Position numbers and translations under genes: made by a program. A model generated the notes under the pieces. That model made no database searches. It had not been told where the DNA came from and saw nothing but the letters and a program-made list of their open reading frames with translations. DNA of 59,342 nucleotides, taken from an uncultured beta proteobacterium (GTDB lineage: Bacteria; Pseudomonadota; Gammaproteobacteria; Burkholderiales; Rhodocyclaceae). Positions 43,737-51,442 of the stretch are shown one piece after another. Location of the stretch: positions 1-59,342 of the forward strand of contig CAJBYR010000054.1 in assembly GCA_903959855.1 (NCBI GenBank), written 5' to 3'. Numbering within the stretch: position 1 is the first letter of the stretch; the number at the start of each line of letters is the position of its first letter.

Positions 43737-44859
43737 GTTTCACCTGGGCACCGGCGAGGGTCAGGCCGGCGGCAGAAAATGACTGCTGCAGGGCCGGGAG
43801 CGCCGCCTGGAGCTTGCTGCCGCTCGCCGCGACAGGCGCTTCCAGCATGACGTTTACGCTCCCGCCGCTGAACTGCAGCCGCACATCGATTTCTCCAAGG
43901 CGCGGCAGGCTCAAGCGCAGTCGGGTCTGCCAGACGTCTGTGGCGTCGGGGATCTCCGCGTCGCCCGATCCATCGCGGTGGATTTCCCATTCCATGGTCT
44001 GGTCCGGCCAGACTTCGCCCTGCCACACCAGCCGATTGCTTGCGCCGGCTTCCAGTTGCTGCTGAACCAGGGGACGCAACTCGTCGGGTATCGTTACGGC
44101 CCGTGCCGGCCCCGAAGCCGCCGCATCATTGTCGGTCAGACCGGCCGGAAGCTGTTCGCGCCCGGCCATGGCCTGCTGCAGATCCCTTGCCGACGGTGCA
44201 GCGGAGCTTTCCCGCCGCACCGCCAGCGCCGACTCTTCGCCGCCTTCGGCCGCGGCACGCAGCAGCGCCGGCTCGGAATAGCGCCCTTGCGGCTCGGCCA
44301 GAAGGCTGGTCAGCGGACGCTGCCCCAGCGCCCACTGCACCTGGTGGGATTCATAGAACATGCCGCTGCCAGCAAGGGCACGGGAGAGCCCGGGCGGAAG
44401 TTCGCGCGCAATCTCCGCCGCATTCGCCGGCACCCTCGCCAGCACCGGCCCCCCGCGCGAGAAGCTTGCCGGCGGCGGCGCCTCGCCTTCGGCCCCGAGC
44501 AGCGATGCAATGAGCTGTCCGGCGCGCGAAAGGGTGGCATTGTTGAACGGCGCCATGGCACCGCCGGCACCATCGCTGCGCTGGGCAACGATTGCGCGCG
44601 GGGTACGCCCGACGACCACGAGTTCCAGCGTATCGCCGGCTTTCGCGCCCTCGGGCAGCGATAGTGTCAGCAGTCGCCCGGCGACTACCGCCTTGTAGCT
44701 GTTCTCGGGAAGAACTTCCTGGATGCGGGCACTGAACACCTGCCCCGGCCGCATCTCGGGCAAACCGGACGGAATATCTCCGATCGCCCGTATGGGATGG
44801 GTTCCCGGCTCGGTCTGATTGCGGACCTGGATGCCGACATCGGTGGGGATCATCACCAT
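43723..44859 (-). CDS. Second FliK-like hook-length control protein
   Basis: 378 residues. The N-terminal half carries a beta-barrel-like region (GQVFSARIQEVLPENSYKAVVAGRLLTLSLP) and the C-terminus a FliK hook-length domain (RLRLSLPRLGEIDVRLQFSGGSVNVMLEAP, ending in a helical QQSFSAAGLTLAG). It differs from the FliK at 13663 in having the barrel-like start. Coupled with the FlhB C-terminal paralogue, it may tune or duplicate the export switch. Belongs to the fliD-led minus-strand run. Confidence 0.82.
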   Translation of the reverse strand: MVMIPTDVGIQVRNQTEPGTHPIRAIGDIPSGLPEMRPGQVFSARIQEVLPENSYKAVVAGRLLTLSLPEGAKAGDTLELVVVGRTPRAIVAQRSDGAGGAMAPFNNATLSRAGQLIASLLGAEGEAPPPASFSRGGPVLARVPANAAEIARELPPGLSRALAGSGMFYESHQVQWALGQRPLTSLLAEPQGRYSEPALLRAAAEGGEESALAVRRESSAAPSARDLQQAMAGREQLPAGLTDNDAAASGPARAVTIPDELRPLVQQQLEAGASNRLVWQGEVWPDQTMEWEIHRDGSGDAEIPDATDVWQTRLRLSLPRLGEIDVRLQFSGGSVNVMLEAPVAASGSKLQAALPALQQSFSAAGLTLAGAQVKREGV

Positions 44860-44929
44860 GACAATGTCACCGCGTCAGGGCTGCAGCATGCCGCGAGGCC
44901 GCCGACGGCGACAACTACAGCAGCCCGCG

Positions 44930-45286
44930 TTACGGGCCGGCACCGCTTTTGTTGGCGCCTGCCACCGCATTGTCGCTGCCTGACACCCGCCAGTTGTTGA
45001 TGTGTCCGGACAGGAGTTGACGCACCTGCTCCATCCACGGCTCGGTATGACGTCGCACTTCGGCATCGTCATCGAGAATCTGCTGTATCAGGCCCCGCAT
45101 GCGCGCAGTCTCCGCGGGCCCGACCAAGGGGGCCGCACCGGGAATCAAGCCGTCGCGCAAGGCGGCGACATGGCGCTCCAGCTCCACCAGGCCATCCCAG
45201 TCGCGGCGACGGGCAGCGTCGACCATGCGTGCGGAAAGCGCGGAAATCTCTTCATAGCGATCAAGCTGGGCTGGCATCCACAGCAT
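44930..45286 (-). CDS. fliT: FliT-like export chaperone
   Basis: 118 residues, helical, with the FliT pattern of a Glu-rich first helix (ISALSARMVDAARRRDWDGLVELE) and a later helix ending in a FliT-like IQQILDDDAEVRRHTEPWMEQV. FliT binds FliD and keeps it soluble before export. FliT sequences vary strongly, so the call also rests on its position eight bases after fliS. Confidence 0.82.
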   Translation of the reverse strand: MLWMPAQLDRYEEISALSARMVDAARRRDWDGLVELERHVAALRDGLIPGAAPLVGPAETARMRGLIQQILDDDAEVRRHTEPWMEQVRQLLSGHINNWRVSGSDNAVAGANKSGAGP

Positions 45287-45294
45287 GGTAAGAC

Positions 45295-45720
45295 TCAGGC
45301 CGCTGCCTTGTTCATCGAAACTACGACAGGATCATCGCCTATTTCTGCCCAGGCGCCGCGAATCTCCGAGAGCAGGCCGCTGACTTCGCGCAGGGCCGCA
45401 GCATCGTTTTTCAGATTGGCATGGATCAGGCGTCGCACCATGTAGTCGTAAAGGCCGGCCAGACGCGGAGCAATTTCGTCGCCACTTGAAAAGTCCAGGC
45501 TGGACTTGAGCCCCATGCTGACGATGGAGATTGCGCTGCCGATCGAGCGCCCCTTTTCCATCAGATCGCCCTGCTTCAAGGCGGTATCAGCCTTGGCAAT
45601 CGCCAGCAATGCGCCGTCGAAGAGCATTACGATGAGCTGGTGAGGATTGGCCGCAAGGACGCCGGTATCTTCATCGACCTGGGCGTAAGCCCGTGCAGAG
45701 TTATGGGTGGCAAAGCTCAT
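45295..45720 (-). CDS. fliS: Flagellin export chaperone FliS
   Basis: 141 residues with HNSARAYAQVDEDTGVLAANPHQLIVMLFDGAL, cited in parts, and LYDYMVRRLIHANLKND, the FliS signatures. It binds the flagellin C-terminus and brings it to FlhA. Between fliD (12 bp) and fliT (8 bp), the canonical order. Confidence 0.96.
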   Translation of the reverse strand: MSFATHNSARAYAQVDEDTGVLAANPHQLIVMLFDGALLAIAKADTALKQGDLMEKGRSIGSAISIVSMGLKSSLDFSSGDEIAPRLAGLYDYMVRRLIHANLKNDAAALREVSGLLSEIRGAWAEIGDDPVVVSMNKAAA

Positions 45721-45732
45721 GGCGTGCTCCTG

Positions 45733-47118
45733 TTAATTGTTGCTCGACAAGCTGGACAACTGGGTCGTCAGATACTGCTGGGTCCTGTTCATGCTTGCAG
45801 CCAGCGCGTCGAGCGCCGCATATTTCTGCCGATAGCGGGCCTCTATCTTTGACAGGCGCGACTCAAGCTCGATGCGCTGCGTGTTGATGTAGCTTACAGA
45901 TGAGGTAAGCCCGTCGGTACGGCCGGCAATCAAGCCATCACCGGCCACAAAGGGTGAAAGTGCATTGCCGAATAGGACGGCAATTCCCTCATTACCCACA
46001 GTGGTTTGTCCGAAGAGCGACTGCAAATCCTTGGCAGGGTCCTCGACAGCCGCCTTCAGCTTGCTGCTGTCGATCGCCAGCGACCCGTTCAATTGAACCG
46101 TGACACCGATGCTCGAAAGACTGTCGACACCGCCCGAGATACCGCTCACGTTGGAGAATGAAAGGCTCCCGAGGTCGGCGCGGATCGATCGCGCTGTGCC
46201 TTCTGCATACAGCGGGCCGCCCGACTTGGTCGTGGCACTGTAGGAGGAACTCGACTTCAGGTGATCGACCACCGTGTTATAGGCCTTGACGAAGCTCTCT
46301 ACCGCACTCGTCACCACCGCGGTATTCCGCGCCACGGTTACCGTGGCCGTGCCGGGAGAGGCTAGGGTCCCCTTGGTCAGGCTAAGGGTCAAGCCGTCGA
46401 CCACATCGGTCACGGTATTCGAAGAGCGCGAAACCGCAAGGCCGTTGATCGTGAAAAGGGCATTATCCGCGGTCTGTACATCGACGAGGCTAACGGTATC
46501 CAGTTGGCTGAGCGCATTGCTGCCGCCACTGCCATCGTCGGCCACTACCACATTAATTGCGCCCGCCGAACCGCTAGTTGCCGAGGTCAAGATCAATCGA
46601 TTGGTCGTTCCGTCGTTAACGATCGTCGCGTTCACGCCAGCAACGGCATCATTGATCGCCTGGCGAATGCCCGCCAGGGTGTTGTTGCTGCCGTCTATGG
46701 TGACGTTGACCGCCGCCCCGCCACCGACCGATATCCCCAGCGTGCCAGTATTGAAGGTATCGGACGTCGCGGCATAGTCGGTATTGCTGCGCACCGTGTG
46801 GTATTTCGCCAACTGGGTAACGTTGATGCTGTAGCTGCCTGCCGCTACATCCGTCGATGCCGAGGCTGAAAGCACTGTAGCGTCGGAGACCGTCGCCGAC
46901 TTGCTGGTAAAGGTCGATGCGGTGGCGAGGCTGGTCGCCGCCGTCTGCAGACTGGCCAGATTGCCCTTTACGATACTGAAGGCACTCAGCTTGGTCTGGT
47001 AGGTGTTCTGCTTGGTGTCAAACGTGGCCAGAGGCTTGCGCTCGATTTCCATGAGCTTTTCGACGATGCCGTTAACATCGAGCCCTGAACCTATGCCGCC
47101 GGCGGTGATTGCTGCCAT
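45733..47118 (-). CDS. fliD: Filament cap protein FliD
   Basis: 461 residues. N-terminal ITAGGIGSGLDVNGIVEKLMEIERKPL and SAFSIVKGNLASLQTAA; C-terminal coiled region RIELESRLSKIEARYRQKYAALDALAASMNRTQQYLTTQL. Both are FliD domains; the middle is Thr/Ser/Ala-rich beta structure. It caps the filament and folds flagellin in place. Preceded by a FliA promoter and a TAGGAG ribosome binding site. Confidence 0.97.
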   Translation of the reverse strand: MAAITAGGIGSGLDVNGIVEKLMEIERKPLATFDTKQNTYQTKLSAFSIVKGNLASLQTAATSLATASTFTSKSATVSDATVLSASASTDVAAGSYSINVTQLAKYHTVRSNTDYAATSDTFNTGTLGISVGGGAAVNVTIDGSNNTLAGIRQAINDAVAGVNATIVNDGTTNRLILTSATSGSAGAINVVVADDGSGGSNALSQLDTVSLVDVQTADNALFTINGLAVSRSSNTVTDVVDGLTLSLTKGTLASPGTATVTVARNTAVVTSAVESFVKAYNTVVDHLKSSSSYSATTKSGGPLYAEGTARSIRADLGSLSFSNVSGISGGVDSLSSIGVTVQLNGSLAIDSSKLKAAVEDPAKDLQSLFGQTTVGNEGIAVLFGNALSPFVAGDGLIAGRTDGLTSSVSYINTQRIELESRLSKIEARYRQKYAALDALAASMNRTQQYLTTQLSSLSSNN

Positions 47119-47143
47119 ATCTGTAGACTCCTATGTACCGATA

Positions 47144-47170
47144 CTAACGGAATCCGGCCGGATTTCTTTA
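47144..47170 (-). promoter_or_regulatory. FliA (sigma-28) promoter of fliD
   Basis: Minus-strand TAAAGAAA, 11 bases, TCCGTTAG. Both elements are close to consensus and the spacing is exact. It ends 25 bp before the fliD ATG and could drive fliDST plus the second fliK-like, flhX-like and ycgR-like genes. Confidence 0.82.
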
Positions 47171-47502
47171 GCGCCGATGAAGGCATTGCCCGGATGACCC
47201 AAAACAGCAAACAGCATGCCGGCCAAAATGCAGTACCGATCAAACTGAAGTCCATTAACTATTCACAGGTCGTCTTCTGGAGCCATTCTCCCTGGATCAA
47301 CCTGGTCCGGAAATTACGGGACAGATCGATGGGGCCGATCGATGCCCTGACCACCGGCGAGAAAAGAAAGGGCTAAAGTTTTGCGCATGGGGTCCGTAAA
47401 GGGATTCAACTCCGGCAATCGGCCCTGACAAAACCTGGGCAGACCGAAGCGGGTGGCAACACAAAGTAGGCCATCATTTCCGTAACTGTCAAGGAGAAAA
47501 TC
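47171..47502. other. Divergent fliD-fliC control region
   Basis: About 330 bp with no credible gene. The fliD promoter lies at its left border and the fliC FliA promoter at 47374-47400. The middle (47200-47340) shows no site that I recognise. The 100-bp fliC leader after its promoter contains an AAGGAG ribosome binding site. Confidence 0.7.
47374..47400 (+). promoter_or_regulatory. FliA (sigma-28) promoter of fliC
   Basis: TAAAGTTT, 11 bases, TCCGTAAA. The -35 is a full match and the -10 differs from GCCGATAA at two places. It ends 102 bp before the fliC ATG, leaving a long leader as in many flagellin genes. Confidence 0.9.
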
Positions 47503-48228
47503 ATGGGACAAGTAATTAACACCAACGTCACCTCGCTGTTTGGCCAGCAGTCCGCAAACAGGTCTACCAACGACCTTCGCATCGCCATGGCCCGCCTGTC
47601 CTCGGGTATGCGCATCAACACCGGCAGGGACGACCCCACCGGGATGACTTCGGCCAACACCTACGAAAAGACCATGCGCGGGGCCCTCATTGCCCAGCGC
47701 ATGGCCAACGAGGGCCTCGCCGATATGCAGACCCGCGATGGCTTTCATGCCCAGGCCTATGAGAATCTGCAGCGTATGCGCGAAATTGCCGTACAAAGCG
47801 GCGGTACGGCAGCCAGCGCGGAATACACCTCACTCGCCGCGGAAAATGGCCGGCTGTTGGGTTTGGCCGGCGGTGCCCACAGTGCCTACGTAATCGAATC
47901 GGGCGGTACCGTCTCCTTCACCTCCGTCACCGCCGCCGCCGCAAACGTTGCCAGTGGCGCCATAGCCGACATCAATACCGCTCTCGGTAACATTGTTACC
48001 GCCCGCGGCAACTACGGCGCCGACATGGCCAAGCTTGCCTCTGCTGCGGCTGGACTGGGCTTGGAGGCGTCCAACGCTGCCGCCCAGTACAGCTCGGTGA
48101 TGGATACCGACTACGCTGTGGAAACCACCAACATGACCAAGGCCTCGATCAAGAACCAGGCCGCCAACGCCATGCTGGCCCAGGCCAACCAGATCCCCAA
48201 CCAGGTTCTGGCCCTGCTGCGGTTCTAA
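47503..48228 (+). CDS. fliC: Short flagellin
   Basis: 241 residues, little more than the D0/D1 domains. The start GQVINTNVTSLFGQQSANRS and the C-terminus QAANAMLAQANQIPNQVLALLRF are flagellin; YENLQRMREIAVQSGG is the D1 helix. Common flagellin positions differ: SLNAQ is SLFGQ, and DDAAGLAIS is DDPTGMTSA. There is no D2/D3 insert, only about 60 residues between the conserved ends. It could be the main flagellin, a minor one or a specialised one. FliA promoter, AAGGAG ribosome binding site and fliS/fliD opposite all support a filament role. Confidence 0.88.
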   Translation: MGQVINTNVTSLFGQQSANRSTNDLRIAMARLSSGMRINTGRDDPTGMTSANTYEKTMRGALIAQRMANEGLADMQTRDGFHAQAYENLQRMREIAVQSGGTAASAEYTSLAAENGRLLGLAGGAHSAYVIESGGTVSFTSVTAAAANVASGAIADINTALGNIVTARGNYGADMAKLASAAAGLGLEASNAAAQYSSVMDTDYAVETTNMTKASIKNQAANAMLAQANQIPNQVLALLRF

Positions 48229-48269
48229 TGAGGTAGTCGGCCGGCGAACAGCTGGTAATTCTCGACCAG

Positions 48270-48298
48270 CCGGGGCGCAGAAAACTCTGCGACCCCGG
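48270..48298 (+). other. Strong hairpin between fliC and flaG
   Basis: CCGGGG-CGCAGA, loop AAAC, TCTGCG-A-CCCCGG: twelve base pairs with one bulged base, 42 bp after the fliC stop. A weaker GCTGGT/ACCAGC hairpin lies at 48251-48270 and overlaps it by one base. No T-run follows, so it is more likely an mRNA-stabilising 3' structure for the abundant fliC message, or a partial attenuator before flaG, than a classical terminator. Confidence 0.6.
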
Positions 48299-48411
48299 CG
48301 TCGGTCCAGCAGGAACCAGCGATCTCGCCGGCATAGGCAGCAAACAGTGAAATTTACGCTCAGGAAAGGCACCGTTCCTGAGCCCGCAAGTAGGTGCGAA
48401 GGGGATAGATC

Positions 48412-48813
48412 ATGAGCATCCCACAAGTCGGCAGTCTGAACCTGGATACTCAGGCGATGGCGCACGCCCGCGAGGACAAGCCCAGGGCTGCACCAGCAGA
48501 TACAGCCGCCAGTCCGGGCATTCAATTAGCAAAACAAGCCACCGCGGCAACAGTAGATGCACGGCGGGAAGCAGTTCCCAATTCAAGCTCCGGGCAGATC
48601 CAACAGGCTGTCCAGCATATGAACCGGGTGATGAAGAATTCGAACTCCGCCCTCGAGTTCAGCGTTGACGAGGGCACCAGCCAGGTAGTGGTGAAGGTGA
48701 CGGACAAGGAAACGGGCGATGTAATTATGCAGTTCCCGTCCGATCAGTCCCTCGCACTGGCCCGTTACATGGATGAGGTGCAACAAGGCAAGCTGCTTAG
48801 CCAAAAGGCCTGA
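48412..48813 (+). CDS. flaG: FlaG family protein
   Basis: 133 residues. The C-terminal 70 form the FlaG domain: IQQAVQHMNRVMKNSNSALEF, then VVVKVTDKETGDVIMQFPSDQSLALARYMDE, cited in parts. FlaG proteins influence filament length. No FliA promoter of its own is visible, so it probably reads through from fliC. GGGGATAG precedes the ATG. A hairpin with T-run follows its stop. Confidence 0.93.
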   Translation: MSIPQVGSLNLDTQAMAHAREDKPRAAPADTAASPGIQLAKQATAATVDARREAVPNSSSGQIQQAVQHMNRVMKNSNSALEFSVDEGTSQVVVKVTDKETGDVIMQFPSDQSLALARYMDEVQQGKLLSQKA

Positions 48814-48845
48814 GTTTCCACCTGGCAAGCGCTAGATCGCTGTCT

Positions 48846-48877
48846 GGAACAACAACTGTGTTGTTCCGGCGGTTTTT
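48846..48877 (+). terminator. Rho-independent terminator after flaG
   Basis: GGAACAACA, loop ACTG, TGTTGTTCC, then GGCGGTTTTTG: nine perfect base pairs followed after five bases by a T-run. It lies 33 bp after the flaG stop and separates fliC-flaG from the promoter at 48949. Confidence 0.7.
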
Positions 48878-48948
48878 GTCGTCCACGGTTTTGTTTGCCG
48901 TTCTGCCGCCGCCGCGAGACAGCCATCGAAATATTTTTCAGCAAGGGC

Positions 48949-48975
48949 TAAAGCTTCTGCTAAAGCTGCCGTAAA
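48949..48975 (+). promoter_or_regulatory. FliA (sigma-28) promoter of the gene at 49022
   Basis: TAAAGCTT, 11 bases, GCCGTAAA: near-consensus -35 and -10 with exact spacing, 46 bp before the ATG. A second TAAAGCT inside the spacer is probably chance. This puts an unrecognised gene in the late flagellar class. Confidence 0.9.
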
Positions 48976-49021
48976 GATTCACCGTAGATGCTTGAATTGT
49001 GTTTCGGAAAGGTGAAATATC

Positions 49022-49723
49022 ATGGAAATCAGTGTGATCGACAAAACCGCGATAGGCAACGTGGTGTCAAAAGCGGCTCGCAATGAGACCACTTCTGCAC
49101 CGCCCCCGCGTGCTGAAAAAACCCGCGAAAAAGCCGAGGCCACCCGCCCGGCGCCGCCACGGCGCCCGCCACCGCCGGTCAATACGGTGGTGACCCAGAG
49201 CCTCGACGAGGCCGGCATATCGACGGCAGCGCCGACGGTTGCCGTGCCCGGCGTCGACGATGCAAAGGCGACCGCTACCGACAACGATCCGTCAACCGGC
49301 CAGAGCGAAAAAGTGGCCCAGGCGCTGCAGGCCTTCATGCATTCCCTGGTGCAGGCGACCAATCCGCAAAACTCTGCTTCCGGGGTTTCTGCACCGCCAC
49401 AATCCGTTGCCCAGACCAACCCGCAAGCGGATGCCCCGCCGCCGCCCGCAACGCCTGCCGCAGCCGCCTACGGGGGACTGGTGAGTCGCCTGGAAGGCCT
49501 GGTCCAGGCCATCAATGGTGACCAGAGCAGCGCCCAGGGAAACGAGGAACTGGCCAGGCTCGATTCGGCCTTCCGTGACCTGGTCGATGCCACCGGCTCC
49601 GGTAGCGAAAGCGGAAGCAAACCGGAACTGCAAACGGTGCTGAAAAGCATGATCCGGAACCTGCAGAGCACCGGCGACCCGACCCTTGCCAGTACCGGAA
49701 ACGTGATCAATACGGCGGCCTGA
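49022..49723 (+). CDS. Uncharacterised late flagellar-class protein
   Basis: 233 residues that I do not recognise. No signal peptide or membrane segment. Residues 25-55 are Pro/Arg-rich; two amphipathic helices follow later (SEKVAQALQAFMHSLVQA near 95-112; YGGLVSRLEGLVQAIN near 150-165). The C-terminus has LARLDSAFRDLVDA and LQTVLKSMIRNL and ends GNVINTAA. Pro/Ala linkers join these helices, a pattern of exported or chaperone-associated proteins. Its own FliA promoter and place after fliC-flaG suggest a part in filament biogenesis or motility, which is inference. Confidence 0.75.
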   Translation: MEISVIDKTAIGNVVSKAARNETTSAPPPRAEKTREKAEATRPAPPRRPPPPVNTVVTQSLDEAGISTAAPTVAVPGVDDAKATATDNDPSTGQSEKVAQALQAFMHSLVQATNPQNSASGVSAPPQSVAQTNPQADAPPPPATPAAAAYGGLVSRLEGLVQAINGDQSSAQGNEELARLDSAFRDLVDATGSGSESGSKPELQTVLKSMIRNLQSTGDPTLASTGNVINTAA

Positions 49724-49786
49724 CATTGCGAGGAACGCAGAAGCTGCTAAATTTGCGTTCCGGACAAACAGGAAACGCCGAACCAC

Positions 49787-50653
49787 GTGTTTAACGAACG
49801 GCCCTTGCCTGATGTTGAATCATGGCTGGCAGTCTTTGCGCAATCAGACCTGCCTGTGCTGCGGCATTCGGTCGCCGAAATCGAGCGCTTGCGGGCAAAC
49901 GAGGAAAACACCAACGGTCGGGTGCTGGCCGGAGTGATACTTCATGACCCGCTGCTGTCGCTGCGGGTGCTGGCCTATATCGAGGAACATCGGCGCAAGC
50001 GCCAGACGACCGACATCACCACCATAGACCGGGCGATCATGATGATCGGCATCGTGCCGTTCTTTCGCACCTTCACCGACCTGCCGGTGGCCGAAACCCG
50101 GCTTGCGGAATATCCCCAGGCCTTGCTCGGGCTGCTCAAGGCCATCGGGCGCGCACGCCGGGCGGCCCACTGGGCGCGGGAATGGGCGATTCTCCGCCGC
50201 GACATGGACGTTGATGAGATCACCCTGGCCACACTCTTGCACGATGTTGCCGAAATGATGATGTGGCTCTACGCACCCAAAATGGCGCTGCAGTTCCGCG
50301 ATCTGCAAGTGAGTCAGCCGAACCGGCGTTCGGCACACATCCAGGAAGAGGTTTACGGAATCCCGTTGAACACGCTGAAACTGGCATTGTCAGAGGCCTG
50401 GCGCCTGCCGGCGCTGGTGGTCCAGCTGCTCGACGACAGGCAGGCGGAAAATCCCCGGGTCCGCAACGTAAAACTGGCCGTTGATCTGGCCCGTCATGCC
50501 GCCAAGGGCTGGAAAGATCCTGCGCTGCCGGATGACTTCAAGGCCATACGTGACCTTCTACGCGTCAATCAGGACGCCTTGCTGCGACACCTGAACGTAA
50601 GTGACGAGGAAGCCAAGCTCATCCTGGCGATGGACCCGCCGCCGACAAACTGA
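49787..50653 (+). CDS. HDOD-domain signalling protein
   Basis: 288 residues starting at GTG with AGGAAACG before it. HDOD pattern: VAEIERLRANEENTNGRVLAGVILHDPLLSLRVLAYI, cited in parts, then TTIDRAIMMIGIVPFFRTF and LATLLHDVAEMMMWLYAP, an HD-like site. HDOD proteins are regulatory adaptors linked to cyclic-di-GMP and stress signalling, generally without proven phosphodiesterase activity. It follows the late-class gene at 49022 by 63 bp on the same strand and may share its transcript. Convergent with the SPOR gene. Confidence 0.85.
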   Translation: MFNERPLPDVESWLAVFAQSDLPVLRHSVAEIERLRANEENTNGRVLAGVILHDPLLSLRVLAYIEEHRRKRQTTDITTIDRAIMMIGIVPFFRTFTDLPVAETRLAEYPQALLGLLKAIGRARRAAHWAREWAILRRDMDVDEITLATLLHDVAEMMMWLYAPKMALQFRDLQVSQPNRRSAHIQEEVYGIPLNTLKLALSEAWRLPALVVQLLDDRQAENPRVRNVKLAVDLARHAAKGWKDPALPDDFKAIRDLLRVNQDALLRHLNVSDEEAKLILAMDPPPTN

Positions 50654-50686
50654 GCACGGGACGGCAGGTTCGCTGCACGCGCTCGG

Positions 50687-51418
50687 TCAAGGCGTCTTGC
50701 GCCCCTTCATGCTGAACAGTACCGCGTCCGCAATACCCAGTTCGCGCAATTTTGCGCGCGCGGCATCCGCTTCGGCACGCGTGGCGAAGGGGCCGACATG
50801 CACCCGCGCCTCTATGCTGGCGCGTATGCCGGCCTTCTCCAGCTTCGCCCGCAATTCTTCGGCATTCGCCAGGTCACTGAAAACGCCCAATTGCAGGGCA
50901 AATGGCTTCGCGGCGGCAAGCGCCAGCGGACGCGACGGAGGCGCCGGTTCCGCAGCTACCGTGGCCGGAGGGGCTGAAGGCGCTGCCCTGGCGGATTGCG
51001 GCTCACGCGCAAGCGGTGCCACGGCAGCTTCCGGCGAGCGCATCAGGGCGTGGCGTCCGGTCGCCGGCTTGGTCAAGGGCTTTTCAACCGGGGACGCCAG
51101 CGGAGTCGACGCCTGAGGCGTGGCAGTACCTTCGGGAATCGAGGAACCGGTGCTCGCATCCGCTGCACCCGATTCCGGTCTGGTCACCTCGGATTTGATC
51201 GTATCCGGTGACGGCGTCTCTTTGGTGGCCGCCTTGACCGCAGGTTCCGCCGGCTGAACTGCCGCCACGGTACGTTTTTCAGGGACGGGCTCCGGTGCAT
51301 TCATGCGATCGAAAACGGCAAGGCTCGCCAGCAAGCCGGCCAGAACCACCACGGCAAAAGCAATGCGGCCGAGCAGGCGTCTTTTCAATGCCGCATAGTC
51401 ATCAGGCTGCTCGTTCAT
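50687..51418 (-). CDS. SPOR-domain membrane protein
   Basis: 243 residues: short cytoplasmic start, one membrane helix at about 15-35 (IAFAVVVLAGLLASLAVF), a long Ala/Pro/Glu-rich periplasmic linker, and a C-terminal SPOR domain at about 168-240 (FALQLGVFSDLANAEELRAKLEKAGIRASIE, cited in parts; VGPFATRAEADAARAKLRELG). SPOR domains bind denuded glycan at division sites. It is coupled to the DUF2802 gene 24 bp upstream. Confidence 0.9.
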   Translation of the reverse strand: MNEQPDDYAALKRRLLGRIAFAVVVLAGLLASLAVFDRMNAPEPVPEKRTVAAVQPAEPAVKAATKETPSPDTIKSEVTRPESGAADASTGSSIPEGTATPQASTPLASPVEKPLTKPATGRHALMRSPEAAVAPLAREPQSARAAPSAPPATVAAEPAPPSRPLALAAAKPFALQLGVFSDLANAEELRAKLEKAGIRASIEARVHVGPFATRAEADAARAKLRELGIADAVLFSMKGRKTP

Positions 51419-51442
51419 TCCACTCCAGTCCTGCTTTCCCGC

